Shown here piece after piece: positions 47,712-56,172 of a stretch of 64,000 bases of DNA. The notes beneath the pieces were generated by a model. It was given only the letters and a program-made list of their open reading frames with translations. It was not told the DNA's origin and did not search any database. Where the stretch lies: positions 124,001-188,000 of the forward strand of contig DATBHR010000057.1 of NCBI GenBank assembly GCA_036557365.1, read 5' to 3'. How positions within the stretch are numbered: the first letter of the stretch is position 1; every line of letters begins with the position of its first letter. The stretch comes from DATKHR01 sp036557365 (lineage in GTDB: Bacteria; Acidobacteriota; Vicinamibacteria; Vicinamibacterales; CAVVIG01). The position numbers and the translations under genes are program-made.

Positions 47712-47717
47712 TACAAT
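47712..47717 (+). promoter_or_regulatory. TACAAT box overlapping the first ATG of the receiver gene
   Basis: TACAAT at 47712-47717 overlaps the ATG at 47716. If it is a -10 box, the transcript starts about 7 nt later, right at the in-frame GTG at 47725. That would make the ATG unusable and the mRNA leaderless. Confidence 0.4.
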
Positions 47718-47724
47718 GGATTCA

Positions 47725-48138
47725 GTGGAGCCGCAAGAGCAAGAAGCGCAGGTCCTCACGGGAAAAATCCTCATCGTGGACGACGATGAAGGGGTGACCC
47801 AGACGTTTGCGCGCGGCCTGCGTCTCGAGGGCTATCAGGTGCGGACGGCGAACACCGCCGAGGCCGGCTTGCGCGAGGCGCGCGACGAACAGCCGGACGC
47901 CATCATCCTCGACCTTCGCATGCCGCTCGTCGACGGTCTCGGTTTCCTGCGCCAGCTTCGCGCGCACGACGCCCAGCGCACCACGCCCGTCGCGATCGTC
48001 ACCGGCGACTACTTCCTGGACGATGCCATCTCGACCGAGCTCCGCGAACTTGGCGCCGAGCTCCGGTTCAAGCCGCTGTGGCTCGAAGATCTCGTAGGCC
48101 TGGCCCGCAATCTTCTCCAGTCCCGGGTGATTCACTGA
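47725..48138 (+). CDS. Single-domain response regulator (receiver only)
   Basis: 137 aa when started at the GTG at 47725; the ATG at 47716 adds three residues but lies under a TACAAT box. The receiver fold has the acidic pair in ILIVDDDEG, the phospho-accepting Asp (Asp66 counted from 47716) in AIILDLRMPLVDG, the Thr switch in AIVTGDYF and the conserved Lys in RFKPLWLED. There is no output domain, and no histidine kinase is adjacent. The stop overlaps the hemE start, which suggests co-translation with haem genes. Function: a diffusible phosphate relay or a binding partner, not a transcription factor. Confidence 0.9.
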   Translation: MEPQEQEAQVLTGKILIVDDDEGVTQTFARGLRLEGYQVRTANTAEAGLREARDEQPDAIILDLRMPLVDGLGFLRQLRAHDAQRTTPVAIVTGDYFLDDAISTELRELGAELRFKPLWLEDLVGLARNLLQSRVIH

Positions 48139-49172
48139 CCTCGGTCGGCGACCGATTCCTGAAAGCTTGCCGGCGGCAACCCGTAGACGCAACGCCCGTC
48201 TGGTTCATGCGACAGGCCGGGCGCTACATGGCGGAGTATCGAAAGCTCCGCGAGTCGTATTCGCTCCTGGAAATCTGTCGAACGCCCGACCTCGCGACCG
48301 AGGTGACGCTCCAACCCGTCCGGCGCATAGAGGTCGACGCGGCCATCCTGTTCTCCGATCTGCTGCTTCCGCTCGAGCCGATGGGCATTCCCTTCGACTT
48401 CGTGAAGGGCGAAGGACCGGCCATCGAGACGCCGCTACGCGACGAAGCCGATCTCGACCGCGTCCGCCGTTTCGAGCCGCGTGAAGCGCTCGGCCATGTG
48501 CTCGAGGCGATCCGGCAGATCAAGCGCGAGCTCGGCGCGGCGATTCCGTTGATCGGGTTTGCAGGGGCACCATTTACGCTCGCCTCGTACGCCATCGAAG
48601 GCGGCCACTCGAATGCCTTCGCGCATACCAAAGCGCTGATGTACGGGTCGCCCGCTGCGTGGCACCGCTTCTGCGATCTCATCGCTGACGTCATCAGCGA
48701 CTATGCGGTGGCGCAGGTCGAAGCCGGCGTCGATGCGTTCCAGATTTTCGATTCATGGGTCGGATCGTTGAACGCGGCCGACTATCGCGAGTTCATCCTT
48801 CCCCACACGCGGCGGATTTTCGAGCGCGTCGCCTCGACGGGCGTGCCGACGATTCACTTCGGCGTCGGCACCGGCGCCATCCTCGATCAAATGCGCGCCG
48901 CAGGCGGAGACGTCATCGGCGCCGATTGGCGAACCCCACTCGACGAAGCCTGGGAACGTATCGGCACCGATCGCGCGATTCAGGGCAATCTCGATCCGAC
49001 GCTGCTGCTCGGGCCGCTCGACCGCATTTTCGCGGCGACCGATGACGTGCTCGCGCGCGCGGCCGGACGACCAGGCCACATCTTCAATCTCGGGCACGGC
49101 ATCCTGCCGTCGACTCCGCTCGAGCATGTTCAGGCACTCGCCAGATACGTGCACCAGCAGACGCGAGGCTGA
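48135..49172 (+). CDS. hemE: Uroporphyrinogen decarboxylase
   Basis: Cytosolic enzyme that removes four acetate carboxyls of uroporphyrinogen III. Family motifs: PVWFMRQAGRYMAEYR (substrate-binding Arg), AAILFSDLLLPLEPMG, GFAGAPFTLASYAIEGG, FDSWVGSLNAADY, HFGVGTGAIL and NLGHGILPSTPLE. No ATG, GTG or TTG exists at the expected start. A CTG at 48135, overlapping the receiver stop as CTGA, gives TSVGDRFLKACRRQPVD, which aligns in length with other HemE N-termini. The ATG at 48078 is the alternative but would add 19 unrelated residues and overlap the receiver gene by 61 nt. Confidence 0.93.
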   Translation: MTSVGDRFLKACRRQPVDATPVWFMRQAGRYMAEYRKLRESYSLLEICRTPDLATEVTLQPVRRIEVDAAILFSDLLLPLEPMGIPFDFVKGEGPAIETPLRDEADLDRVRRFEPREALGHVLEAIRQIKRELGAAIPLIGFAGAPFTLASYAIEGGHSNAFAHTKALMYGSPAAWHRFCDLIADVISDYAVAQVEAGVDAFQIFDSWVGSLNAADYREFILPHTRRIFERVASTGVPTIHFGVGTGAILDQMRAAGGDVIGADWRTPLDEAWERIGTDRAIQGNLDPTLLLGPLDRIFAATDDVLARAAGRPGHIFNLGHGILPSTPLEHVQALARYVHQQTRG

Positions 49173-49190
49173 GGCACGCGGGGCTCACGG

Positions 49191-50063
49191 ATGAATACCG
49201 GCGTACTGCTGATGGCGCACGGCACGCCTTCGTCGCTCGACGAGATGCCGGAATATCTGAAGATCGTGCGCGGAGGCCGGCCACCCTCTGACGAGCTCGT
49301 CGAGGAGATGCGGCACAACTACTCGGCGATCGGCGGAGCGTCGCCGCTTACCGCGATCACGTTCGAGCAAGCCGCTGCGCTTCGCGCACGTCTCGATGGC
49401 ATTCCTGTCGCCGTCGGGATGCGCAACTGGACGCCGTTCATCAAGGACGCCATCGCAGAGTTGGCCCGAACGGGAGTGACGCGCATCATCGGCATCCCGC
49501 TCGCGCCGCAGTTCTCGACGCTGAGCGTGCGCAAGTACCTCGACACTGCTCAATCGGCGATGCCAGACGGCGTGACGCTCGATGCGGTCCAGTCGTATCA
49601 CACGCACCCGAGACTGCTCGACGCCTTTGCCGAACGGCTGACGGCCGCGGCGCCGCGTGCGGACGAACTGGTCGTCTTCACCGCACATGCGCTGCCGGTG
49701 CGCGCGATCGACGGCGGCGATCCCTACGCGAAAGAGGTCGAAGCAACCGCGCGGGGCGTCGCCGAACGCGCCGGGGTCCGGCGGTTCAGGCTCGCCTATC
49801 AAAGCGCCGGGCGAACGCCGGAGCCGTGGATCGGCCCTGAACTGGCCGAGGTCATCGACGAAGAGTCGGGCCGCGGCGTCCGCAAGTTCCTGGTCTCGCC
49901 GGTCGGATTCGTCTGCGACCATACCGAAATCCTGTTCGACATCGACGTCCAGGCGGCGCAGACCGCGCGCGAATTCGCGACGACGCTGCGCCGAACCGAG
50001 TCGTTGAACACATCGTCCGCGTTCATCGACGTATTGGAGGATCTGGTCCGTTCACGCATATGA
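49191..50063 (+). CDS. hemH: Ferrochelatase
   Basis: 290 aa, inserting Fe2+ into protoporphyrin IX or coproporphyrin III. Typical motifs: LLMAHGTPSSLDEMPEYL at the N-terminus, GMRNWTPFIKDAI, IPLAPQFSTLSVRKY, FTAHALPVR (catalytic His), LAYQSAGRTPEPWIGPEL and SPVGFVCDHTEILFDIDVQA (Glu that helps metal entry). No Fe-S cluster cysteines or membrane tail. It lies 18 nt after hemE and 34 nt before the oxidase gene. Whether it acts on protoporphyrin or coproporphyrin depends on the pathway type, which this window does not settle: no HemQ is seen. Confidence 0.94.
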   Translation: MNTGVLLMAHGTPSSLDEMPEYLKIVRGGRPPSDELVEEMRHNYSAIGGASPLTAITFEQAAALRARLDGIPVAVGMRNWTPFIKDAIAELARTGVTRIIGIPLAPQFSTLSVRKYLDTAQSAMPDGVTLDAVQSYHTHPRLLDAFAERLTAAAPRADELVVFTAHALPVRAIDGGDPYAKEVEATARGVAERAGVRRFRLAYQSAGRTPEPWIGPELAEVIDEESGRGVRKFLVSPVGFVCDHTEILFDIDVQAAQTAREFATTLRRTESLNTSSAFIDVLEDLVRSRI

Positions 50064-50097
50064 TCGTTTCGGTCGGGACGCCAGCTCGACATCGCTC

Positions 50098-51492
50098 ATG
50101 CGCGTGGACACCATCGTCGTTGGCGCCGGAATCGCGGGACTCGCGGCCGCGTACGAATTGTCGCGCCGCCAGACGTCGGTCGTCGTCCTCGATGCGGCCT
50201 CGCGGACCGGCGGCGTCATCTTCAGCGAGGAGATTGACGGCATCACGATCGACGCCGGCCCCGACTCGCTGCTGATCCAGAAGCCCGCCGCGATCGATCT
50301 CTGCAAAGAACTGGGACTCGGAGAGCGGCTCGTCGTCACGAAGCCGCCGCGTCTCGCCTTCGTGCAACGCAAAGGACGCCTGCATGCGTTGCCTGCGGCG
50401 TCGGTGCTCGGCATCCCGACGCGTGTTGGTCCATTCGTACGGACCCGTCTCTTTTCGATCGCCGGCAAGCTGCGGATGGGCGCGGAGATTTTCGTGCCGA
50501 AACGCACCGACGACGAGGACGAGTCGATCGGCGCGTTCATCACCAGACGCTTCGGCCGCGAAGCGACCGACTATCTCGCCGAGCCGCTGCTCGCGGGCAT
50601 CCACGCGGGCGACGTCGATCGACTCTCGCTCCAGAGTCTCTTTCCCCGCTTTCGCAAGGTTGAACAGGAGTACGGCAGTCTTCTGCGCGGATTCCGTCGT
50701 CAGGCTGCGGACGATGCGCGAAAGAGAGGCACCGACGGCGCATTCAAGTCGCTCCACGGCGGCCTGACCACGCTGGTGCGCGCGCTCGAAGGCGCGATCG
50801 GGCGCGAGAAGATTCTCACGGGATCGTCCGCCGCTGCACTCGACGGCCGCGGACCGTTCTGCGTCCGCACGGCCGACGGTCGAACGTTCGAGGGCCGCGC
50901 CATCGTCCTTGCGGCGCCCGCGTATCAAACCGCAGCGCTGCTTCGTGACTGGGATCCGGCACTCGCCGAGTTGTGCGCGGGCGTACGATACACGTCGATC
51001 GCGACCGTTGCGCTGGCGTTCCCGCGATCTGCGGTCTCGCATCCATTGAACGGATCAGGATTCGTCGTCCCGCGTGTCGAGCGCTCGGGCATCCTGGCTG
51101 GTTCCTGGCTCTCGTCGAAGTGGCCCGACCGCGCGCCGGAGGATGTCGCGCTGCTTCGTACGTTCATCGGCGGCGCGAGGGACCCTGACGCGCTGAGCCG
51201 AAGCGACGATGACCTGCGGACGCTTTCGCTGAATGCGCTCCGTCCGCTGCTGGGGATTTCCGGCGAGCCACGGTTTACCCGCGTCTATCGGTGGGACCGT
51301 GCGAACGCCCAGCATGAAGTCGGACACCTGGCGCGCATGCAGGCGATCGACCGTGCGCTGACGGCGCATGCCGGTATGTTCGTGACCGGCAGCGGATTCC
51401 GCGGCGTCGGTATTCCTGATTGCGTGGACGACGCGCGCCGGACCGGGCGGCAGGTCGTACACTGGCTGGCCAACACGTCGGCGACTGGTTGA
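50098..51492 (+). CDS. Protoporphyrinogen/coproporphyrinogen oxidase (HemY type)
   Basis: 464-aa flavoprotein. The FAD-binding VVGAGIAGLAAAYELSRR is at residues 7-24, followed by VLDAASRTGGVI and GPDSLLIQKP. The middle segment DYLAEPLLAGIHAGDVDRLSLQSLFPRF is diagnostic of HemY-type protoporphyrinogen oxidases. The C-terminal FAD clamp reads MFVTGSGFRGVGIPDCV. It performs the six-electron oxidation that aromatises the ring, using oxygen. It is the third gene of the hemE-hemH cluster and suggests aerobic haem synthesis. Confidence 0.93.
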   Translation: MRVDTIVVGAGIAGLAAAYELSRRQTSVVVLDAASRTGGVIFSEEIDGITIDAGPDSLLIQKPAAIDLCKELGLGERLVVTKPPRLAFVQRKGRLHALPAASVLGIPTRVGPFVRTRLFSIAGKLRMGAEIFVPKRTDDEDESIGAFITRRFGREATDYLAEPLLAGIHAGDVDRLSLQSLFPRFRKVEQEYGSLLRGFRRQAADDARKRGTDGAFKSLHGGLTTLVRALEGAIGREKILTGSSAAALDGRGPFCVRTADGRTFEGRAIVLAAPAYQTAALLRDWDPALAELCAGVRYTSIATVALAFPRSAVSHPLNGSGFVVPRVERSGILAGSWLSSKWPDRAPEDVALLRTFIGGARDPDALSRSDDDLRTLSLNALRPLLGISGEPRFTRVYRWDRANAQHEVGHLARMQAIDRALTAHAGMFVTGSGFRGVGIPDCVDDARRTGRQVVHWLANTSATG

Positions 51493-51496
51493 AACG

Positions 51497-52408
51497 ATGC
51501 GACCCATTCACATCATCGGTGTTCCACTGGATCTCGGCGGCGGCCGGCGCGGCGTCGACATGGGGCCGTCGGCGTTCCGCATCGCGGGACTCGGCGACCG
51601 CATTGCCGGGCTCGGCTACACCGTCGCGGACAAAGGCGACCTGGCGGCGCCGATTCCCGAAACGCAGAAACAGCGCGACGAGCGGAAGAAATACATCAAC
51701 GACATCGCGAAGGTCTGCCAGAAGCTGTACCAGGTGTCACTCGCCTCGCTGGACGAAGGCGCGATGCCGGTCGTGCTTGGCGGCGATCACAGCGTCGCGG
51801 CCGGCTCGGTCGCGGCGGCCGCCGAGTGGGCGCGTAAGTCGAAGAACCTGCCGATCGGGCTGCTCTGGGTGGACGCCCACGGCGACATGAACACGCCTGC
51901 GACGTCGCTCTCCGGAAACGTGCACGGGATGCCGCTCGCGGCGCTCATCGGCGACGAGCCGGCGGAATTGTCGAAGATCGGCGGCTTCTCGCCGAAAGTC
52001 CAGCCGGCGCACACCGTCATCATCGGCGTCCGCAACCTCGACGAACGCGAGAAGGTCGCGGTCCGCGATTCGCACGTCCACGTCTTCACGATGAAGGACA
52101 TCGATCGTCAGGGCATCGCGTCGATCGTCGAAGAAGCGGTCCGCCTCGCGGGCAACGGCACCGCGGGCATCCACGTCTCCTTCGACATGGACGTGTGCGA
52201 TCCGCAGATCGCGCCTGGCGTCGGAACGCCCGTCAAGGGCGGACTCGACTATCGCGAAGCGCACATGGTGATGGAAATCGTCGCCGATTCAGGTCTGCTC
52301 GCGTCGCTGGATCTCGTTGAAGTCAACCCGACGCTCGACGTGCAGAATACGACCGCGCAGCTCGGAACGGAGCTCGCGCTGTCCGCGTTAGGAATGAAGA
52401 TTCTGTGA
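51497..52408 (+). CDS. rocF: Arginase
   Basis: 303-aa binuclear Mn enzyme hydrolysing arginine to ornithine and urea. Metal ligands are in VVLGGDHSVAAGS (His), WVDAHGDMNTP (Asp, His, Asp) and SFDMDVCDPQIAP (Asp, Asp). The opening IIGVPLDLGGGRRGVDMGPSAFR and the SGNVHGMPLAAL stretch fit arginase rather than agmatinase. It begins 4 nt after the oxidase gene, so it is in the haem gene run; the metabolic link is unclear. It overlaps the convergent receiver gene by 21 nt at the 3' end. Confidence 0.94.
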   Translation: MRPIHIIGVPLDLGGGRRGVDMGPSAFRIAGLGDRIAGLGYTVADKGDLAAPIPETQKQRDERKKYINDIAKVCQKLYQVSLASLDEGAMPVVLGGDHSVAAGSVAAAAEWARKSKNLPIGLLWVDAHGDMNTPATSLSGNVHGMPLAALIGDEPAELSKIGGFSPKVQPAHTVIIGVRNLDEREKVAVRDSHVHVFTMKDIDRQGIASIVEEAVRLAGNGTAGIHVSFDMDVCDPQIAPGVGTPVKGGLDYREAHMVMEIVADSGLLASLDLVEVNPTLDVQNTTAQLGTELALSALGMKIL

Positions 52409-52780
52409 AGAGCCCGCGGCGTTCGAGAGCATCTCCTGCAGTGTCTCGACGAGAAGGACCAGCGAGTACGGCTTTTCGATGAGGCGGGTTTTCGGACGCA
52501 GGCGTTCGAGCTCAGCGGATTCGGACGGAACGCCTGAAAAAATGATCACGGGAATGTCCGCGGGCGCGGAGACCACGACGTCCCGACCAGAGCCTCGCTT
52601 CAGCCGGAGATCGACGACAGCCGCGGTGAATTTCTCGCGCTTGAGCGCATCGAGGCCCTCGTCCGCCGTCTCGGCCGTAGTTACGGTGAAGCCGTGCATC
52701 TCGAGAAACTTCACGAGCGGCCTGCGGACCGACACATCGTCTTCCACGACGAGCACAATGCGCTCCGCGTCTTTAGACAT
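52388..52780 (-). CDS. Single-domain response regulator (receiver only), second copy
   Basis: 130 aa. Acidic residues Asp14-Asp15 (VVEDDVSVRRP), phospho-Asp57 (AAVVDLRLKRGSG), the Ser switch (VIIFSGVP) and Lys in LIEKPYS are all in place. RRPLVKFLEMHGF is typical of receivers fused or linked to hybrid kinases, but this one stands alone. No kinase is adjacent. The 3' end overlaps the arginase gene by 21 nt on the opposite strand. Confidence 0.9.
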   Translation of the reverse strand: MSKDAERIVLVVEDDVSVRRPLVKFLEMHGFTVTTAETADEGLDALKREKFTAAVVDLRLKRGSGRDVVVSAPADIPVIIFSGVPSESAELERLRPKTRLIEKPYSLVLLVETLQEMLSNAAGSSQNLHS

Positions 52781-52791
52781 GGTGTGCTGGA

Positions 52792-52797
52792 ATTATA
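52792..52797 (-). promoter_or_regulatory. TATAAT -10 box before the second receiver gene
   Basis: On the minus strand TATAAT (52797 to 52792) ends 11 nt before the ATG at 52780. The surrounding ATTATAACGTTA is nearly symmetrical, so it may also serve the plus-strand DUF2911 remnant. Confidence 0.4.
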
Positions 52798-52816
52798 ACG
52801 TTAAAGGAGCGAACGC

Positions 52817-53225
52817 ATGGTCGTCACGCTGTTCTTCCTGTGGCTCGCCGGCATCACCCCGAATCAGCAGACGCGTGTCAGCCCGCACGAAAGTGTAAGT
52901 GGAACGGTCGACGGCGCGACGGTGACCGTCACGTACGGGCGTCCGTCGATGAGGGGACGTACGATTTTTGGTGCGCTTGTTCCGTAGGATCCTTCCGACA
53001 GCCGACGCGTGGACGCTCGTCGTCAGCAAGGAGCCGAGCGGGTTTCACACCCGCTACAACGAGCGCGCGGATCTCGGTCGGCTGCTGATGACGAAGCGGA
53101 CGCTGGACGCGCCGGTCGAACAGTTGACGTTCGCGATTGACCGGAACGCGAACGGCGGTGGCGGCACCGTGACGATGACCTGGGAGAAGACGTCCGTGTC
53201 GGCCGGCTTCGTCGTCGTGCCTTGA
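52817..53225 (+). pseudogene. DUF2911 family gene broken by an internal deletion
   Basis: An AAAGGAG site precedes the ATG at 52817. The first frame reads 56 codons (VSPHESVSGTVDGATVTVTYGRPSMRGRTIFGALVP) and then hits TAG at 52985-52987. The rest of the family pattern resumes at once in another frame at 52992 (LPTADAWTLVVSKEPSGFHTRYNERADLGR ... TVTMTWEKTSVSAGF) and ends at 53225. Intact DUF2911 proteins carry about 40 more residues here, including the YGxxWRTGANEAT block, which is missing. So about 110-120 nt were lost together with the reading frame. A sequencing or assembly error could give the same picture. Confidence 0.85.
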
Positions 53226-53232
53226 ACGCGAA

Positions 53233-55800
53233 TCACTCGTCGCGAAGCGCGACCATCGGATCGACGCGCGACGCTTTCCACGCGGGAATCGAACACGCAG
53301 CCAACGCGACGACGCCGAGCGCTCCGCTCGCGACGCTGAACGTGAACGGATCGTGGACGGCGACGCCGAACACGAGGCTGGCCAGCGCCTGACTGAGCAC
53401 CAGGGCCGCGAGGAGTCCCGCGCCGATGCCGGCGACGCCGACGGTCATGCCCTCGCGAACGACGAGCCGCAGCACGCGTCCGCGAGGCGCGCCGAGCGCC
53501 ATCCGCAGACCCATTTCGCGCGTGCGCTGAGTGACGGTGTACGCGAGAACGCCGTAAACCCCAACGGCGGCGATCGCGAGCGCGACGGCCGCGAACGCGG
53601 CGAGCAGGACGGCGTTCAGACGAGGCTGCGACGCGCCATTCGATACCCAGTCTTCGAGCGTTCTCACGTTCGAGACGGGCAGCTGCGAATCGATCTCGCC
53701 GACTTTCTGCCGAATCGCCGGCATGAGCCCGTCCGGACGCAGCGAGGTGCGAACGACGACATCCATCAACGGCCACACGCGCGCAGCGCTCGGATAGTAG
53801 GCCGTCGGCGAGTCCTGATTGAGCGCGGTGTTGCGCACGTCGCCGACGACGCCGACGACGTTGTAGGTCCGCCCGCCGGCCTGGAACGACCGGCCGATTG
53901 GATCGTCGCTGCCCCAGAATTGCTGCGCGGTCGTCTGGCTGATGACGGCCGCGGTCGGCGACGAGGGGCCGTCCGCGTCGCTCAAGACCCGACCGCGGAG
54001 AAGCGGGATGCGCAGCACGCGGAAGAAATCGGGACTGACGACGCGCCAGTCAATCGGCATCGCCGTCCCAACCGGCAGCACCGTACTTCCCGCGGGCGTC
54101 ATCGGCGTGGTCGTGTAGTTGCCGACACCGAACGGGATGCCGCTCGAAACGGCCGCGGCCTCCACACCGGGGATCGACGCCAGCGAATCGACGAGACGTC
54201 GGTGAAACGCGGTCGCTTTGTCGGTTGGATACTTTGCCGCTGGCAGCGACACCTGGAACGAGACAACGCCCGATGGGTCGAAGCCGACTTGCACGCGCTG
54301 AAGCTGCAGGAGACTTTGAACGAGAAGGCCCGCCCCGACGAGGAGGACGGTTGCCAAGGCGAGCTCCGCAGCTGCAAGCCCGTTGCGAACGATCGGACGG
54401 GTGCCGCCCGTCGCCGATCGACTCACCTGTTTCAGGACGCTGTTGACGTCGCTGTTCGATCCGTGCCACGCAGGCACGAATCCGAAGATCAACCCTGTCG
54501 CGCACGTGACGAAGACGGCGAACAACAGGACCGTTCGATCGATCGCGATGTCTGGAACTGGCAGCAGACCGACCGGCAGCGCCGCGTTGACGATGGGGAC
54601 CGCCCATAAGGCCGTGGCAACGCCGAGCACGCCGCCGATGATCGAGAGACTCAGGCTCTCGGCCAGCAATTGACGCAGCAGGCGTGCGCGGCTGGCGCCC
54701 ATCGCTGTGCGGATCGCGATTTCCTTCTGACGGGCCGCCGCGCGTGCGAGCAGCAGGTTCGCCACGTTCGCGCACGCGATGAGCAGCACGCACGCCACCG
54801 CGCCGAACAGCACGAGAATCCCGGTCTGCAGTTGACTGCTGACGAACGTGTGATGGAAGTCGACGAGCCGAATCCCCCAGTCCTTCACCTCTGGATACTG
54901 CTGGCCGACGTGCGCGGCAACAGTGTCCATCTCCGCCTGGGCCTGCGTGTGCGTCACGCCGTCCTTCAGGCGGCCGATCACGAAGATGACGTGGTTCAAA
55001 CGGATCTCGCGGCCGGGATCGATGGTGAGCGGCGTCCACATGTCGCCGTTGGTGAGGACGGACAGACTGGCCGGCGCGACGCCAACCAGCGTAGCGTCCG
55101 CGCCGTTGATCTCGAGAGACCGGCCCACGATCGATCGGTCGCCTCCGAAACGCCGCTTCCACAGCCCCTCGCTGATCATGACGACAGGCGCCGCGCCGGG
55201 TTGGTCGTCGCCTTCGGCGAATCCCCGTCCGAGCACAGGGTGAATGCCGAGAATCGGCATCACCGACGGACTGATCCGGGCGCCGCTGAACTGTTCGGGG
55301 TCGCCGCTGCCGCTCAGATTGAACGTTGACGGTCCGACGGCGCCGAGATCCGTGAAGGTCCGCGTCTGTTCCTTCCACGACAGGTAGTTGAGCACCGATG
55401 CGCTGAATGCCGGCCAATTCAGTTTGTCGTTCTTCTCCGCCACCTGCATCAGGCGGCTCGGCGCTGCAAACGGCAGCGCGCGGATCAGCACGGTGTTGAC
55501 CACGCTGAAGATCAAGGTGTTGGCGCCAACCGCGAGAGCGACGGTGAGGATGACGGCCAGCGCGAACACCGGCGCCATCCGCATCGTGCGAAAGGCGTAG
55601 TTCACGTCTCTGAGGAGAACGTCGGCGTGCTCCTTCGGCAGGCTCCGCGCCGCATCTGCAAGCAAGGCGATCGGTCCGAGTCCACGGCCGTCGTCTGCGT
55701 GCTCGTCCACGACCCGCGTCATTTCAGACCCGTACTCGTCGCGGAATTCCGAGGGATAGAGGCGAAGGACCGCACGATACCAGCGTCGCGTCCAGCGCAT
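53233..55800 (-). CDS. Duplicated-permease ABC transporter protein (MacB/FtsX type, acidobacterial)
   Basis: 855 aa from the ATG at 55800 (MRWTRRWYRAVLRLYPSEFRDEYG), preceded by the PadR gene. It has a short N-terminal domain with the PSEFRDEYG motif seen in PadR-linked permeases. Two FtsX/MacB permease halves follow: first periplasmic MacB_PCD region about 120-330 and TM block about 360-500, second periplasmic region about 510-700 and TM block about 720-840. A DP(M)VALRDE end closes it. There is no ATPase domain and no ATPase gene adjacent. This is the architecture of acidobacterial duplicated orphan permeases; function is unknown, perhaps mechanotransmission or peptide export. Confidence 0.88.
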   Translation of the reverse strand: MRWTRRWYRAVLRLYPSEFRDEYGSEMTRVVDEHADDGRGLGPIALLADAARSLPKEHADVLLRDVNYAFRTMRMAPVFALAVILTVALAVGANTLIFSVVNTVLIRALPFAAPSRLMQVAEKNDKLNWPAFSASVLNYLSWKEQTRTFTDLGAVGPSTFNLSGSGDPEQFSGARISPSVMPILGIHPVLGRGFAEGDDQPGAAPVVMISEGLWKRRFGGDRSIVGRSLEINGADATLVGVAPASLSVLTNGDMWTPLTIDPGREIRLNHVIFVIGRLKDGVTHTQAQAEMDTVAAHVGQQYPEVKDWGIRLVDFHHTFVSSQLQTGILVLFGAVACVLLIACANVANLLLARAAARQKEIAIRTAMGASRARLLRQLLAESLSLSIIGGVLGVATALWAVPIVNAALPVGLLPVPDIAIDRTVLLFAVFVTCATGLIFGFVPAWHGSNSDVNSVLKQVSRSATGGTRPIVRNGLAAAELALATVLLVGAGLLVQSLLQLQRVQVGFDPSGVVSFQVSLPAAKYPTDKATAFHRRLVDSLASIPGVEAAAVSSGIPFGVGNYTTTPMTPAGSTVLPVGTAMPIDWRVVSPDFFRVLRIPLLRGRVLSDADGPSSPTAAVISQTTAQQFWGSDDPIGRSFQAGGRTYNVVGVVGDVRNTALNQDSPTAYYPSAARVWPLMDVVVRTSLRPDGLMPAIRQKVGEIDSQLPVSNVRTLEDWVSNGASQPRLNAVLLAAFAAVALAIAAVGVYGVLAYTVTQRTREMGLRMALGAPRGRVLRLVVREGMTVGVAGIGAGLLAALVLSQALASLVFGVAVHDPFTFSVASGALGVVALAACSIPAWKASRVDPMVALRDE

Positions 55801-55804
55801 GGCG

Positions 55805-56164
55805 TCAGGCGTTTCTGGGCAGGAGACCCGTCGCGCGCGCCTGTCGCACCAGATCCGCAAGCCTCGACGACTCTTTGGCAGCGACGCGGCGTCCGAGCGG
55901 TGTGATGCGGTAGTTGCGACGCCGCTCGTCTCCGGCGGCGCGGCGGTCGGCCGTTTCTTCAATCAGCCCCGAGGCCAGCATCCGCTTGATCGCCCCGTAC
56001 AACGTTCCAGGGCCGATTCGCAGCTTCCCGTCGGTGCGCGTGCTGACGTGCTGCATGATCGCGTAGCCGTGGCTTTCTCCGTCCGCGATCGCGAGAAGAA
56101 TCTGAAAGACCGCAACAGGCAGCGGCAGGAAGGCGTCGACGTCGTTCGCCGGCGTCGGTTTCAT
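55805..56164 (-). CDS. PadR-family transcriptional regulator
   Basis: 119-aa winged-helix regulator: FLPLPVAVFQILLAIADGESHGYAI, GPGTLYGAIKRMLASGLIEE, RNYRITPLGRRVAAKE. The helix-turn-helix is followed by a wing and a C-terminal dimerisation helix. It stops 4 nt before the start of the duplicated permease, so the two are transcribed together and the regulator probably controls both. A 6-7-6 inverted repeat lies immediately upstream of its ATG, as expected for autoregulation. Confidence 0.93.
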   Translation of the reverse strand: MKPTPANDVDAFLPLPVAVFQILLAIADGESHGYAIMQHVSTRTDGKLRIGPGTLYGAIKRMLASGLIEETADRRAAGDERRRNYRITPLGRRVAAKESSRLADLVRQARATGLLPRNA

Positions 56165-56172
56165 CGGCCGAC

